From contig CAJMLT010000017.1 of the NCBI GenBank assembly GCA_905214325.1, forward strand, positions 1 through 29,373: a stretch of DNA of 29,373 nt, read 5' to 3'. Position numbers and translations under genes: made by a program. The notes under the pieces were generated by a model, which was given only the letters and a program-made list of their open reading frames with translations, ran no database searches and was not told where the DNA came from. The first letter of the stretch is position 1; each line of letters begins with the position of its first letter. Positions 14,363-22,847 of the stretch are shown one piece after another. The stretch comes from an uncultured bacterium (lineage in GTDB: Bacteria > Actinomycetota > Coriobacteriia > Coriobacteriales > Eggerthellaceae).

Positions 14363-16312
14363 ATGGAGATGATAGGATTTCTTATCCTGTTTCCGCTGGT
14401 TGTCTCAGGCTTACTGATGGTGATCAGACAGAACACGATCCGGAACGTGATCGTATGTGCGTCGGGTGCGGTTATCGCTATCGCCTCGATCGTGCTGGTC
14501 GGTATGTATTTGGGTACAACAGGTCAGTACTTCTATTTCCAATCGAGTATCGTCGATTACGCTTGCCTCGGCATCAGTATCGTCATCGGCGTTACGGTAC
14601 TCGCCTTCGGGTTCAAGTACCGTAATGTCTGGGCGATCGTCCTCGCCGGTGTTCAGCTCATCGGTGTTCTCATATTCGAATTCGGGTTCGCCCACGGTGC
14701 CGTTTGTACCCGTGCGCTCTACATCGACTCACTCTCTTTGATCATGGCGCTTATCGTCGGCGTGATCGGTAGTGGGATCTGTGTTTACTCGATCGGTTAC
14801 ATGCACGACTTCTACTTCGGTATCCAGTCGCATCAGGCCGACAACCCCGAAATGAAGGATCGCAGGCACACGTTCTTCGCGTTGATGTTCCTGTTTTTGT
14901 CCGCCATGTTCGGCATTATCTTCTTCAACAATCTCATCTGGTTGTTCACTGCATGGGAAGTGACGACGCTCTGTTCGTTTTTGCTCATCGGATTTACGAA
15001 GACATCGGAGGCTATCGCAAACGCCTTCAGGCAGATCATCATGAACATGGTCGGCGGTCTTGCCTTCTTGGCGGCGCTGTTCTTCCTGGTGATTCAATTC
15101 AACTGCATCGATTTCATGGACTTCATCGTCTTTGGAACCGTTGCGCCCGCACTCGTCGTGTTCCCGCTTACCTGTCTCAGTGTGGCGGGTATCACGAAGG
15201 CGGCACAGATGCCCTTCCATACCTGGCTTCTGGGGGCTATGGTCGCGCCCACCCCCACGAGTGCTTTGCTTCATTCGTCCACCATGGTTAAAGCGGGTGT
15301 GTTCATGCTGATCAAGTGTGCGCCCATTTATGCGGTTTCCTTCGCGCCGGCCATTCTGGTGATTCTGATCGGCGGTCTGACGTTTCTATTCTGCTCTCTT
15401 CTGGCTATCACTCAGTCCAACGGAAAGAGGGTTCTCGCATATTCGACCATTGCGAACCTCGGCTTGATCACCGCCTGCGCGGGCGTTGGTAGCGCCGAGG
15501 CCATTTGGGCGGCCATATTCCTGGTCATCTTCCACGCTATTGCAAAGAGTCTGCTCTTCCTGTGCGTGGGTACCGCCGAACACCATATCGGCTCGAGGGA
15601 TATCGAAGACATGGATCTCCTGTTCGAACGTATGCCGCGTCTGGCGCGTTTGATGATGTTGGGGATCATGATCATGTTCATCGCTCCCTTCGGTATGTTG
15701 GTTGCAAAGTGGGCGACGTTGGTTTCCTTCGTGGACACCCGTCAATTCGCTCTCATTCTCATGTTGGCCTTCGGATCGGCGGCGACGTTTATGTTCTGGG
15801 CGAAGTGGCTCGGCAAGCTTGCGGGTATCGCCGGCTCACCTGAAGACATCGAACATACCGTCCATCGGAGCGAATGGGCCTCCATCGCCTTGATGACGGT
15901 TCTCGCGGTGGCGGCATGTGCTCTCATTCCCGTGATATCCAATTATCTCGTCGAACCTTATATCGGCTCGGTTCTGGGACTTTCCATTCAGCCCATCCTG
16001 GATGACAACCTGTACCTGTCGAGCATCATCGTGGTGTTCATGGTTATCGTTTTGTTCGGTGGCTTGAAGGTGAAGAAGTCGAAGATGAAGCGCGTGGGGG
16101 TTTATCTCTCGGGTGTTTCGGTGGATAACGACGATCGGACCTTTGTCAATTCGCTGTCTCAGCCTACGCAGGCAAGTGCGCGTAACTGGTATATGGAATC
16201 GTATTTCGGAGAGTCGAAACTCGGACCTGTTGCAACGCTGACCTGCTATATCCTTATCGGTCTCGCGTTTGTGTGGGCCATTGTTACCGCATTCGGCTTT
16301 ATCGCATTTTAG
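14363..16312 (+). CDS. echA: Ech hydrogenase subunit A, antiporter-like ion-pumping subunit
   Basis: 649-residue multispanning protein of the NuoL/MrpA/HyfB class, the ion-translocating arm of an energy-converting hydrogenase. The transmembrane glutamate lies in FTAWEVTTLCSF (Glu-199); the lysine/histidine proton channel is in GITKAAQMPFHTWLLGAMVAPTPTSALLHSSTMVKAG (Lys-279, His-304, Lys-310). At least 14 hydrophobic segments plus C-terminal helices are visible, near the length of archaeal and clostridial EchA. GGGGGAA precedes ATG 14363. First gene of a six-gene operon in the order A-F. It would couple ferredoxin oxidation and H2 formation to H+ or Na+ export. Confidence 0.95.
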   Translation: MEMIGFLILFPLVVSGLLMVIRQNTIRNVIVCASGAVIAIASIVLVGMYLGTTGQYFYFQSSIVDYACLGISIVIGVTVLAFGFKYRNVWAIVLAGVQLIGVLIFEFGFAHGAVCTRALYIDSLSLIMALIVGVIGSGICVYSIGYMHDFYFGIQSHQADNPEMKDRRHTFFALMFLFLSAMFGIIFFNNLIWLFTAWEVTTLCSFLLIGFTKTSEAIANAFRQIIMNMVGGLAFLAALFFLVIQFNCIDFMDFIVFGTVAPALVVFPLTCLSVAGITKAAQMPFHTWLLGAMVAPTPTSALLHSSTMVKAGVFMLIKCAPIYAVSFAPAILVILIGGLTFLFCSLLAITQSNGKRVLAYSTIANLGLITACAGVGSAEAIWAAIFLVIFHAIAKSLLFLCVGTAEHHIGSRDIEDMDLLFERMPRLARLMMLGIMIMFIAPFGMLVAKWATLVSFVDTRQFALILMLAFGSAATFMFWAKWLGKLAGIAGSPEDIEHTVHRSEWASIALMTVLAVAACALIPVISNYLVEPYIGSVLGLSIQPILDDNLYLSSIIVVFMVIVLFGGLKVKKSKMKRVGVYLSGVSVDNDDRTFVNSLSQPTQASARNWYMESYFGESKLGPVATLTCYILIGLAFVWAIVTAFGFIAF

Positions 16313-16326
16313 GAAAGGAGGCACTG

Positions 16327-17208
16327 ATGGAAACGTTACTATCAATTCTTATCACGTTGGTTGCTTCTGCGGTGTTCGCCGTGGGTGCCACAATTCTGGG
16401 ATGCCTTCTTTCGGGTATCGACCGTAAGGTGACTGCCCGCATGCAGGGGAGGGTGGGTCCTCCGTTGCTGCAGCCCTATTACGATGTGCGTAAACTTCTG
16501 ATGAAGGACAACGTGGGTGTCAACTCCACGATCGGCACTTACGTATTTTGTTCTTTGCTTTTCGTATTTCTCGCCGGTGGTATCTTCTTCTCGGGTGGAA
16601 ATCTGCTTCTCTGCGTGTTCGTCGTCACGTTGGCCGAGTTGCTGTTCATCGTTGCGGCCTATGCTGCCCGTTCCCCTTATGCCGAAGTGGGTGCCCAGCG
16701 CGAGACGTTGCAGGTCATGGCTTATGAACCCATGGTCTTGCTTCTCGCGGTCGGTTTCTTCATGGCAACGGGCAGCTTCGATGTATCGACGGTCTTCTTT
16801 TTGGACTATCCCATCATCATGACGATTTTCGGCATCTTCATCGGCCTGCTCTTCATTCTGACGATCAAGTTGCGTAAATCTCCTTTCGATCTGTCCTATT
16901 CGCACCATGCCCATCAGGAATTGGTCAAAGGCGTTACGACGGAGATGTCGGGCAAGGTTCTGGCTCAGGTCGAGATCATGCACTGGTGCGAGAACATCTT
17001 GTTTATGGCTTGGGTTGCCATCTTCTTCATTTGGGGCAACCCGGTATGTATCCCCGTGGTCGTTGTCGCGTTGGTACTCGTCTATTTTCTGGAGATCTGG
17101 ATCGACAACAACTTCGCCCGCGTCAAGTGGCAGGTGCTTCTGAAGTCCGCCTGGGTGGTTACCATCGTCGCCGCCGGCATCAACATCGCCATCTTGGCTT
17201 ATTTGTAA
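16327..17208 (+). CDS. echB: Ech hydrogenase subunit B, NuoH-like membrane anchor
   Basis: 293 residues and about eight hydrophobic segments, homologous to NuoH/HycD/HyfC. The family loop ARMQGRVGPPLLQPYYDVRKLL (38-59) is intact, as are the acidic loop RSPYAEVGAQRETLQVMAYEP and the charged segment LRKSPFDLSYSHHAHQELVKGVTTEMSG. The subunit ties the soluble hydrogenase arm to the ion pump. AGGAAAGGAGG seven bases before ATG 16327 fixes the start; the open frame runs further back into echA but has no better site. Confidence 0.95.
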   Translation: METLLSILITLVASAVFAVGATILGCLLSGIDRKVTARMQGRVGPPLLQPYYDVRKLLMKDNVGVNSTIGTYVFCSLLFVFLAGGIFFSGGNLLLCVFVVTLAELLFIVAAYAARSPYAEVGAQRETLQVMAYEPMVLLLAVGFFMATGSFDVSTVFFLDYPIIMTIFGIFIGLLFILTIKLRKSPFDLSYSHHAHQELVKGVTTEMSGKVLAQVEIMHWCENILFMAWVAIFFIWGNPVCIPVVVVALVLVYFLEIWIDNNFARVKWQVLLKSAWVVTIVAAGINIAILAYL

Positions 17209-17217
17209 GGAGGGCTC

Positions 17218-17661
17218 ATGTCTTATCTATCGAAGTCTCCTTGGATCATCCACTACGATGGTTCGAGTTGTAATGGTTGCGACATCGAGGTTCTGGCAGC
17301 GCTGACACCGCTCTACGATGTGGAGCGTTTCGGTATCGTCAACACGGGCAACCCCAAACATGCCGATATCTTTTTGGTTACCGGCGGTATCAACCAACGC
17401 AATATCAAGGTCGTTCAAGAAATATACGACCAGATGGTTGAACCCAAGGTGGTCATCGCCTGTGGTGTATGTGCCTGTACCGCAGGTATATTCAAGGATT
17501 GCTACAACATCATCGGTGGCGTCGATCAGGCGATCCCCGTTGATGTATATGCGCCGGGATGCGCCGTGCGTCCCGAAGCCATCATCGATGCGGTCGTCGA
17601 AGGTCTCGGCATTCTGGAAGAAAAAGCCGAGAAACTCGCAGCGGAAAAGAAAGGGGCATAA
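17218..17661 (+). CDS. echC: Ech hydrogenase small subunit (NuoB-like, [4Fe-4S])
   Basis: 147 residues, NuoB/HycG family. Likely ligands of the single proximal [4Fe-4S] cluster are Cys-18 and Cys-21 (SSCNGCDIE), Cys-85 (GVCACTAG) and Cys-115 (APGCAVRPEA). The short length and single cluster are typical of group 4 hydrogenases, unlike the three-cluster small subunits of uptake enzymes. AAGGAGGGCTC precedes ATG 17218. The C-terminal 15 residues are Lys/Glu/Ala-rich, a milder version of the tails on subunits D and F. Confidence 0.95.
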   Translation: MSYLSKSPWIIHYDGSSCNGCDIEVLAALTPLYDVERFGIVNTGNPKHADIFLVTGGINQRNIKVVQEIYDQMVEPKVVIACGVCACTAGIFKDCYNIIGGVDQAIPVDVYAPGCAVRPEAIIDAVVEGLGILEEKAEKLAAEKKGA

Positions 17662-17662
17662 C

Positions 17663-18280
17663 ATGGGACTCAATCAGACCTTTCAGCCTCTCGAATTGGA
17701 TGATCTTCTCGCTACCTGTCGAGATTACAAGGAACGTGGCTATCGCCTGACGCAACTCCATCCGATCCTCAAGGAGGATGGCACTATCACGCTCATCTAC
17801 ACCTTCGTCAAAGACGATGAGATGATCAATTTCAAGATTACGGGTATCAAAAAGGGTGAAACCGTCGTTCCTTCGGTAACAAGTCTCTACCTTGCCTGTT
17901 TCGTCTATGAAAACGAAGCGCATGATCTGTTCGGCGTTAACGTCGAAGGAAACCTTCTCGATTTCCAAGGCGCGTTCTATAGCTTCGGCGAAGGCGTAGA
18001 AGCACCTATGACCGTCATTTCGCCTGAGCAGCTTGCCGCCCGTGAAAAGGCTGCGCGTATCGCCAAGGCAAAAGCGGCTAAAGAAGCCAAGGCCGCCCGC
18101 GCCGCTGCCGGTGAGAAGGTCGAAGAAGATCCGGCTGCCGAGAAGGCCGCAATGGATGAAAAGATCGCCGGCCTCGATCCGGAGAAGGCCGCCAAAGTGA
18201 AAGCCGCTTTGGCTGCGAAAGCCGCCAAGGAAGCTGCCGCGAAAGCAGCAGCTGAAACGAATGATAAGGAAGGGGAGTAA
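17663..18280 (+). CDS. echD: Ech hydrogenase subunit D (NuoC-like) with long Ala/Lys tail
   Basis: 205 residues. Residues 1-108 are the NuoC/30-kDa-like domain, including the family motif ENEAHDLFGV (83-92). Residues 121-205 are an alanine-, lysine- and glutamate-rich helical tail with no counterpart in the usual EchD of about 110-130 residues. Within it AAKVKAALAAKAAKE (176-190) is almost repeated in the tail of the ferredoxin subunit of the same operon. The start is ATG 17663, one base after the echC stop, with AAAGGGG inside echC. The core bridges large and small hydrogenase subunits; the tail may add a coiled-coil contact. Confidence 0.9.
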   Translation: MGLNQTFQPLELDDLLATCRDYKERGYRLTQLHPILKEDGTITLIYTFVKDDEMINFKITGIKKGETVVPSVTSLYLACFVYENEAHDLFGVNVEGNLLDFQGAFYSFGEGVEAPMTVISPEQLAAREKAARIAKAKAAKEAKAARAAAGEKVEEDPAAEKAAMDEKIAGLDPEKAAKVKAALAAKAAKEAAAKAAAETNDKEGE

Positions 18281-18283
18281 GTA

Positions 18284-19372
18284 ATGGGAACAGCACAAGT
18301 AATCCCTTTCGGTCCACAGCACCCTGTTCTTCCCGAGCCGATCCATCTGGATCTCGTGGTCGAGGATGAAAAAATCATCGATGTCCTTCCTCAGATAGGT
18401 TTTATCCATCGTGGTTTGGAAAAACTCGTCGAAACACGTGACATCCATCAATACATCTACGTTGCAGAACGCATCTGTGGCATTTGTGCTTTCGGTCATA
18501 GTTACGGTTATGCCGAAACGGTCGAGCGTCTGATGAATGTTGAAGTTCCCGTAAGGGCGCAGTACCTTCGCACCATCATGCACGAACTCTCCCGTATGCA
18601 CTCCCATTTGTTATGGATGGGTTTGGCGGCTGACGCCTTCGGCTATGAAAGCCTTTTCATGCACACCTGGCGTCTGCGTGAGCGTATTTTGGACATTTTC
18701 GAGGCGGTTGCCGGTGGTCGTGTCATTCTTTCCTACACGCTTTTGGGTGGCGTTACCAAGGATATCGATGCCCCCATGCTTGCCGCCATCAAGGACAAGA
18801 TCAATTCCATCAAGGGCGAATACGCCGAACTGTGCAATGCTTTCCTCAAGGACTCTTCGGTCAAAAATCGTTTGGTTGAGGTCGGGTTCGTGTCTGAAGA
18901 AGATGCGTTCGAATTCGGCATGGTGGGCCCCTTTGCCCGTGGCAGCAACGTGAACAACGATGTTCGTTGTTTGGGTATAGGTGCCTATGGAGAGCTGAAT
19001 TCCTTCGAGCCGGTATTGGCAACCGAAGGTGACTGCTATGCCCGCGTCAAAGTCCGCGCTCTGGAAGTTCTGCAATCTATCGACATCATCTGTGAGTTGA
19101 TCGACAAAATCCCCGACGGCCCCATTCTCAACCCTGTCAAGGGAGCTCCGGCGGCGGGAAGCGAAGCTTCTTCGATCCTCGAACAACCTCGAGGTGAGGT
19201 TTACTACTATTGTTCGGGTAACGGGACGAAGCATCTCGAAAGGATGCGCATCCGAACCCCTACCTCTCAAAACATCGCCGGTATGACCATGGCGCTCAAG
19301 GGTTGCGATCTCGCTGATGTCAATATGATCGTCTTGTCGATCGACCCCTGCATCAGCTGTACGGAAAGGTAG
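18284..19372 (+). CDS. echE: Ech hydrogenase large subunit, [NiFe] active site
   Basis: 362 residues, NuoD/HycE catalytic family. All four nickel ligands are present: Cys-65 and Cys-68 in ERICGICAFGHS and Cys-356 and Cys-359 in DPCISCTER, so this is a true hydrogenase and not a complex I subunit. The chain ends three residues after the last ligand, so there is no C-terminal peptide to be cleaved by a HycI-type protease. Start ATG 18284 with GGGGAG upstream, three bases after echD. No hyp maturation genes are in the window, so they must lie elsewhere. Confidence 0.96.
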   Translation: MGTAQVIPFGPQHPVLPEPIHLDLVVEDEKIIDVLPQIGFIHRGLEKLVETRDIHQYIYVAERICGICAFGHSYGYAETVERLMNVEVPVRAQYLRTIMHELSRMHSHLLWMGLAADAFGYESLFMHTWRLRERILDIFEAVAGGRVILSYTLLGGVTKDIDAPMLAAIKDKINSIKGEYAELCNAFLKDSSVKNRLVEVGFVSEEDAFEFGMVGPFARGSNVNNDVRCLGIGAYGELNSFEPVLATEGDCYARVKVRALEVLQSIDIICELIDKIPDGPILNPVKGAPAAGSEASSILEQPRGEVYYYCSGNGTKHLERMRIRTPTSQNIAGMTMALKGCDLADVNMIVLSIDPCISCTER

Positions 19373-19377
19373 ACATC

Positions 19378-19842
19378 ATGGGAAGTTTCAAACTGGGAAA
19401 AATGACCCTGAGGTCTCTCTTCAAGAAACCCGAGACCATTCTCTATCCGGTCGAAACCCGACCGCAGCCCGATGATCTCAAAGGCCATATCGAAGTGGAT
19501 ATGGATGTCTGTATCCTCTGTTCGATATGCGAGAAGCGCTGTCCGACGGGTGCCATTAAAGTGGATAAGGCCAACGGAACCTGGACCATCGATCCTTTCG
19601 ACTGTATCCAGTGTCGTACCTGTGTCAGAGAATGCCCCAATCATTGTCTGACCATGGAACCCGATTATCACAAACCGGCAGTTGTGAAGTCTTCGTCGAC
19701 GTTTTCCAAGCCCGAGCCCACCGAAGAAGAAAAAGAGGAGCTTGCTCGGAAAGAAGCGGAAAAAGCTGCTAGAATTAAGGCCGCTCTGGAAGCGAAGGCT
19801 GCCAGGGAAAAGGCCGCTCAGGAAAAGTCGTCTGAGAACTAG
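19378..19842 (+). CDS. echF: Ech hydrogenase subunit F, 2[4Fe-4S] ferredoxin-like
   Basis: 154 residues, HycF/NuoI-like electron-input subunit. Two complete [4Fe-4S] motifs: Cys-45, 48, 51, 55 (CILCSICEKRCP) and Cys-76, 79, 82, 86 (CIQCRTCVRECP). Residues 110-154 are a Glu/Lys/Ala-rich tail, absent from common EchF, containing AARIKAALEAKAARE (130-144), close to the EchD tail. It would accept electrons from reduced ferredoxin and pass them to the small subunit. Last gene of the operon; a strong terminator follows 22 bases later. Confidence 0.95.
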   Translation: MGSFKLGKMTLRSLFKKPETILYPVETRPQPDDLKGHIEVDMDVCILCSICEKRCPTGAIKVDKANGTWTIDPFDCIQCRTCVRECPNHCLTMEPDYHKPAVVKSSSTFSKPEPTEEEKEELARKEAEKAARIKAALEAKAAREKAAQEKSSEN

Positions 19843-19863
19843 TTTTCCTATTAACGCACATCA

Positions 19864-19888
19864 CCGGGCCTTGAGGCCTGGTTTTTTT
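19864..19888 (+). terminator. Terminator of the ech operon
   Basis: CCGGGCC (19864-19870), loop TTGA, GGCCTGG (19875-19881) with one G-T pair, then seven T. Twenty bases later the next gene starts, so pgsA needs its own promoter or read-through. Confidence 0.92.
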
Positions 19889-19907
19889 ATGATGAGGATA
19901 GTACGAA

Positions 19908-20555
19908 ATGAAGAAGAAGCAAGTTATCGAATATGAAGTAAGTGATCGTATCTTCACTTTGCCTAACTTCCTTTCCTTCATCAGACTCATGATGGTTCCC
20001 GTTTTCCTCGTGTTGTTGTTCAATGGATTCGACCTTGCGGCAACGCTGCTTTTTGCCATCGCCGCATCGACCGATTGGGTGGATGGTCAGGTCGCCCGTC
20101 GTACCAATTCCGTTTCCCGTCTCGGTCAGCTCCTGGATCCGGCGGTCGATCGCATCTTGATGATAGCCGGGGTGGTGGGTCTTTTCGTGGTGGGTCGCCT
20201 TCCTTTGTGGATCATTCTTTTCGTTATCCTCCGCGATCTCATTCTGCTTGTTGGTGGTACGTATTTCCTCTCACGATGGAAGATACGTATTCCCGTCATT
20301 TATCTGGGCAAGGTCGCTACTACGTTTCTCTATGTGGGCTTTGCCGGTCTTTTGCTCAACTGGCCCGTGTTCGCGGGGCTTGGCTTTGTGGATGCATCGT
20401 GGTTACCGGGATTGAGTGGGGATGTGTATTCTTGGGGTATCTGGTTTGTCTATATCGGACTCGTATTGTCCGTTTTCTCCACGTCCTATTATGTCTACGC
20501 CGCTCTTCGTGAGCACAAAAAAGCTGTGGCGACTGTACAAAACGGGGAAGCGTGA
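19908..20555 (+). CDS. pgsA: CDP-alcohol phosphatidyltransferase, probable phosphatidylglycerophosphate synthase
   Basis: 215 residues and five or six membrane segments. The family motif is complete: DGQVARRTNSVSRLGQLLDPAVD fits DGx2ARx8Gx3Dx3D, in which the acidic residues bind the metal and CDP-diacylglycerol. PgsA makes phosphatidylglycerophosphate for anionic lipids; other CDP-alcohol transferases (for example a phosphatidylinositol-phosphate synthase) cannot be excluded from the motif alone. ATG 19908 has GAGGA about nine bases upstream. The stop overlaps the start of the next gene (TGATG), so the two are coupled. Confidence 0.88.
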   Translation: MKKKQVIEYEVSDRIFTLPNFLSFIRLMMVPVFLVLLFNGFDLAATLLFAIAASTDWVDGQVARRTNSVSRLGQLLDPAVDRILMIAGVVGLFVVGRLPLWIILFVILRDLILLVGGTYFLSRWKIRIPVIYLGKVATTFLYVGFAGLLLNWPVFAGLGFVDASWLPGLSGDVYSWGIWFVYIGLVLSVFSTSYYVYAALREHKKAVATVQNGEA

Positions 20556-22822
20556 TGGCTTCTTCCAAAGGTACGGGAAGCGATCGTCGGCATCCTACGG
20601 GTAAAAACACGTCAGCACGTAGGCCTTCGGTTTCCGTCGGAAAAACCTCTTCCTCCACCGGCCGTCCTTCTCGGCCGGCTCCTTCATCGACCGCCGGTTC
20701 CCGACGCAGTCCCAATGCCGCGCGGAAGCGGACCTCGCCGAACCCTCCGGCGGTTAAGCGTAACACCCGGCAGTCGAAAATGCCGTCATCACGTATCACC
20801 CGCACCGCTCATTCCACCACCGCTTCCGATGTCGGTCGCAGTGAATTCGTTTCGGGTATGTGGACGAAGGACGCCTCTTCGAAAGGAAAGGTGCCCTCAG
20901 GTTCTTCTTCCCGTAAGACATCATCGGGTTTCACCGCCATCACTTCGGCGGTAGGTGGTTTCTTCGCCACGCTTTTCGATACCCTCATGACCTTTTTCGC
21001 CCGCAATCGAGGACCCCGTATCGTTCTCATCGTGGCCCTGGTTGCCCTTATCGCCTTTGGTGTCGATACGGGAGTCAATCATGGGAAAATCTATCCCGGG
21101 GTCAAAATGGGCGAGATCGATCTAGGTGGTAAAACCCTCGAAGAAGCCGATGAGCTTCTTTCTGCCGAGTATTCCTCTCGTGTTCTGTCCAATACAGCGC
21201 TTTTCTTTGCTGATGAAAACGCTTTGAACAACGCGAAAACCACCGATACCGATGAAACCCTCGAAGAGCAGATATCCTTTGAGGAATCTCTTGCCAATCG
21301 CCGCCAATGGACCACCCCTTCATCGCAGGTCCAAGCGGTGTTCGATTCTTCGCAACTTGCCGAAGACGCCCTTGAGGTCGGCCGTGAGAACGGAGGGCTG
21401 ATAACGCGCATCCAATGTGCTCTCATGGGCGTTGTCCTTACTCCTTATTGCACCTACAATCAGGATCTCATTTCCCATCTATCCACATCGATAAGTTCAT
21501 CGGTTGGTGAGTTGAGAGTCGATTACGGTGTTGAAATGAAGGACTCCGTCGCCACCGTCGTGGATGGACACAGTGGCAGGGAAGTCACTCCCGCCTGGTT
21601 GGAGAAGAAGCTCAACGAAGCCTATTTCTCCACTGATGCGGTGTCATCATCCATCGTCGAGATCGAGGATATGCCGCTTCGTATAACGTATGAAGCCGCC
21701 CGTGCGTGTGCCGATATGATCAACAACTCTCTGTCCCAAGGTGCCCGCTTCGTCTTCGAATCCGCATCATGGACCCTTTCCGCCGAGAACATCGCTTCTT
21801 GGGTGGGTGTTTCGCTTGTCGAGGAAAACGGAGCCTACCATCTGCAACCCGAATTCAAGGAAGACTCCGCCAAAACATCTTTGCTCGCCAATGCGCAAAC
21901 GAACATTAACCGTGACAACATAGAGGTATCCTTCGCCAAAAACGCCGACGGGACGATCAGTGTTTCCAGCAATGCCCAAGGAACCGTCCCGCAGGTTTCC
22001 CAGACCGTCAGTGATATGAACGAGACGTTTTTCACCGAGCAGCGGCGAACTTCAGCCCCTGAAATAGTCATTTCCTCAGGAGAGATTCCGGCAACCATGA
22101 CCTTCTCCGAGGCGTGCGATTTCGGTTTGGTGGGGGAGATATCATCCTTCACAACCCAATATGCTTCAGGCGCCGAAGCACGCAACCATAACATCCACCT
22201 TGCCGCCGATTACTTGAATAACTCCATCGCCAAAGCGAACGGCGGTCGCTGGTCGTTCAATGAGGTTGCCGGAGAGGCAACGGCCGAGCGTGGGTATCAG
22301 GGCGCCGGCGCTATCGTTTCGGGTGAATACTCCGATGCGATCGGTGGTGGCATCTGTCAGGTGGCGACCACGGTGTTCAACACCATCTACGATGCGGGAT
22401 ATCCGGTGAAGCAACGTCATAATCATACGCTCTACATAGCCAGTTATCCCGAAGGACGCGATGCGGCAATCGCTTATCCCGATATGGACCTCATTTGGGA
22501 AAATGACACCACTTCGGATGTTTTGTTGGTCATGTCCTACACCTCCACTTCCATAACCGCTAAACTGTATGGAGTCGATCCTAACTATGTGGTATCGACC
22601 GATTACGGTGAGTGGGAAGAGGGCAAGAAGTTCACGACCAAATACCGTGATGATCCGGCTGTTAAAACAGGCGTTGAAACCGTGGAAACCGCGGGTTCCG
22701 ATGGCAGAAAGATAACCATCGTACGCACGGTCAAGGATTCTTCCGGTTCTCTACGACACGAAGATGCCTTCACGTCTGTTTACGAGCCGAAAACCGAAGT
22801 CATCGTCAGGGGTACCGGTTAA
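20555..22822 (+). CDS. VanW-domain cell-envelope protein with peptidoglycan-binding repeats
   Basis: 755 residues. Residues 1-150 are a basic, Ser/Pro/Thr/Arg-rich cytoplasmic region; one transmembrane helix follows (about 155-171, VLIVALVALIAFGVD); then PGVKMGEIDLGGKTLEEADELL opens a PG_binding_4 region (about 178-520). The VanW domain lies around 525-670, with NIHLAADYLNNSI, GRWSFNEVAGE and GGGICQVATTVFNTIYDAG. A short beta-rich tail follows. VanW proteins are found with vancomycin-resistance and cell-wall genes but their activity is not settled; no van ligase genes are here. ATG 20555 with GGGGA seven bases upstream is preferred to GTG 20552. Coupled to pgsA. Confidence 0.9.
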   Translation: MASSKGTGSDRRHPTGKNTSARRPSVSVGKTSSSTGRPSRPAPSSTAGSRRSPNAARKRTSPNPPAVKRNTRQSKMPSSRITRTAHSTTASDVGRSEFVSGMWTKDASSKGKVPSGSSSRKTSSGFTAITSAVGGFFATLFDTLMTFFARNRGPRIVLIVALVALIAFGVDTGVNHGKIYPGVKMGEIDLGGKTLEEADELLSAEYSSRVLSNTALFFADENALNNAKTTDTDETLEEQISFEESLANRRQWTTPSSQVQAVFDSSQLAEDALEVGRENGGLITRIQCALMGVVLTPYCTYNQDLISHLSTSISSSVGELRVDYGVEMKDSVATVVDGHSGREVTPAWLEKKLNEAYFSTDAVSSSIVEIEDMPLRITYEAARACADMINNSLSQGARFVFESASWTLSAENIASWVGVSLVEENGAYHLQPEFKEDSAKTSLLANAQTNINRDNIEVSFAKNADGTISVSSNAQGTVPQVSQTVSDMNETFFTEQRRTSAPEIVISSGEIPATMTFSEACDFGLVGEISSFTTQYASGAEARNHNIHLAADYLNNSIAKANGGRWSFNEVAGEATAERGYQGAGAIVSGEYSDAIGGGICQVATTVFNTIYDAGYPVKQRHNHTLYIASYPEGRDAAIAYPDMDLIWENDTTSDVLLVMSYTSTSITAKLYGVDPNYVVSTDYGEWEEGKKFTTKYRDDPAVKTGVETVETAGSDGRKITIVRTVKDSSGSLRHEDAFTSVYEPKTEVIVRGTG

Positions 22823-22847
22823 CGTCCAAGGAAAGGAGTCTGGTAGC

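Noticed and set aside
17318..17662. Extension of echD back through echC
   Set aside because: This part is echC read in another frame; the NuoC-like domain begins at ATG 17663.
18030..18270. Ala/Lys codon repetition in echD as a DNA repeat array
   Set aside because: The period is irregular and the codons vary; this is low-complexity protein coding and not a tandem repeat or CRISPR.
22764..22847. 28-codon N-terminal extension of the first paaK
   Set aside because: It overlaps the end of the VanW gene in another frame, while GTG 22848 has a good ribosome-binding site and the family N-terminus.
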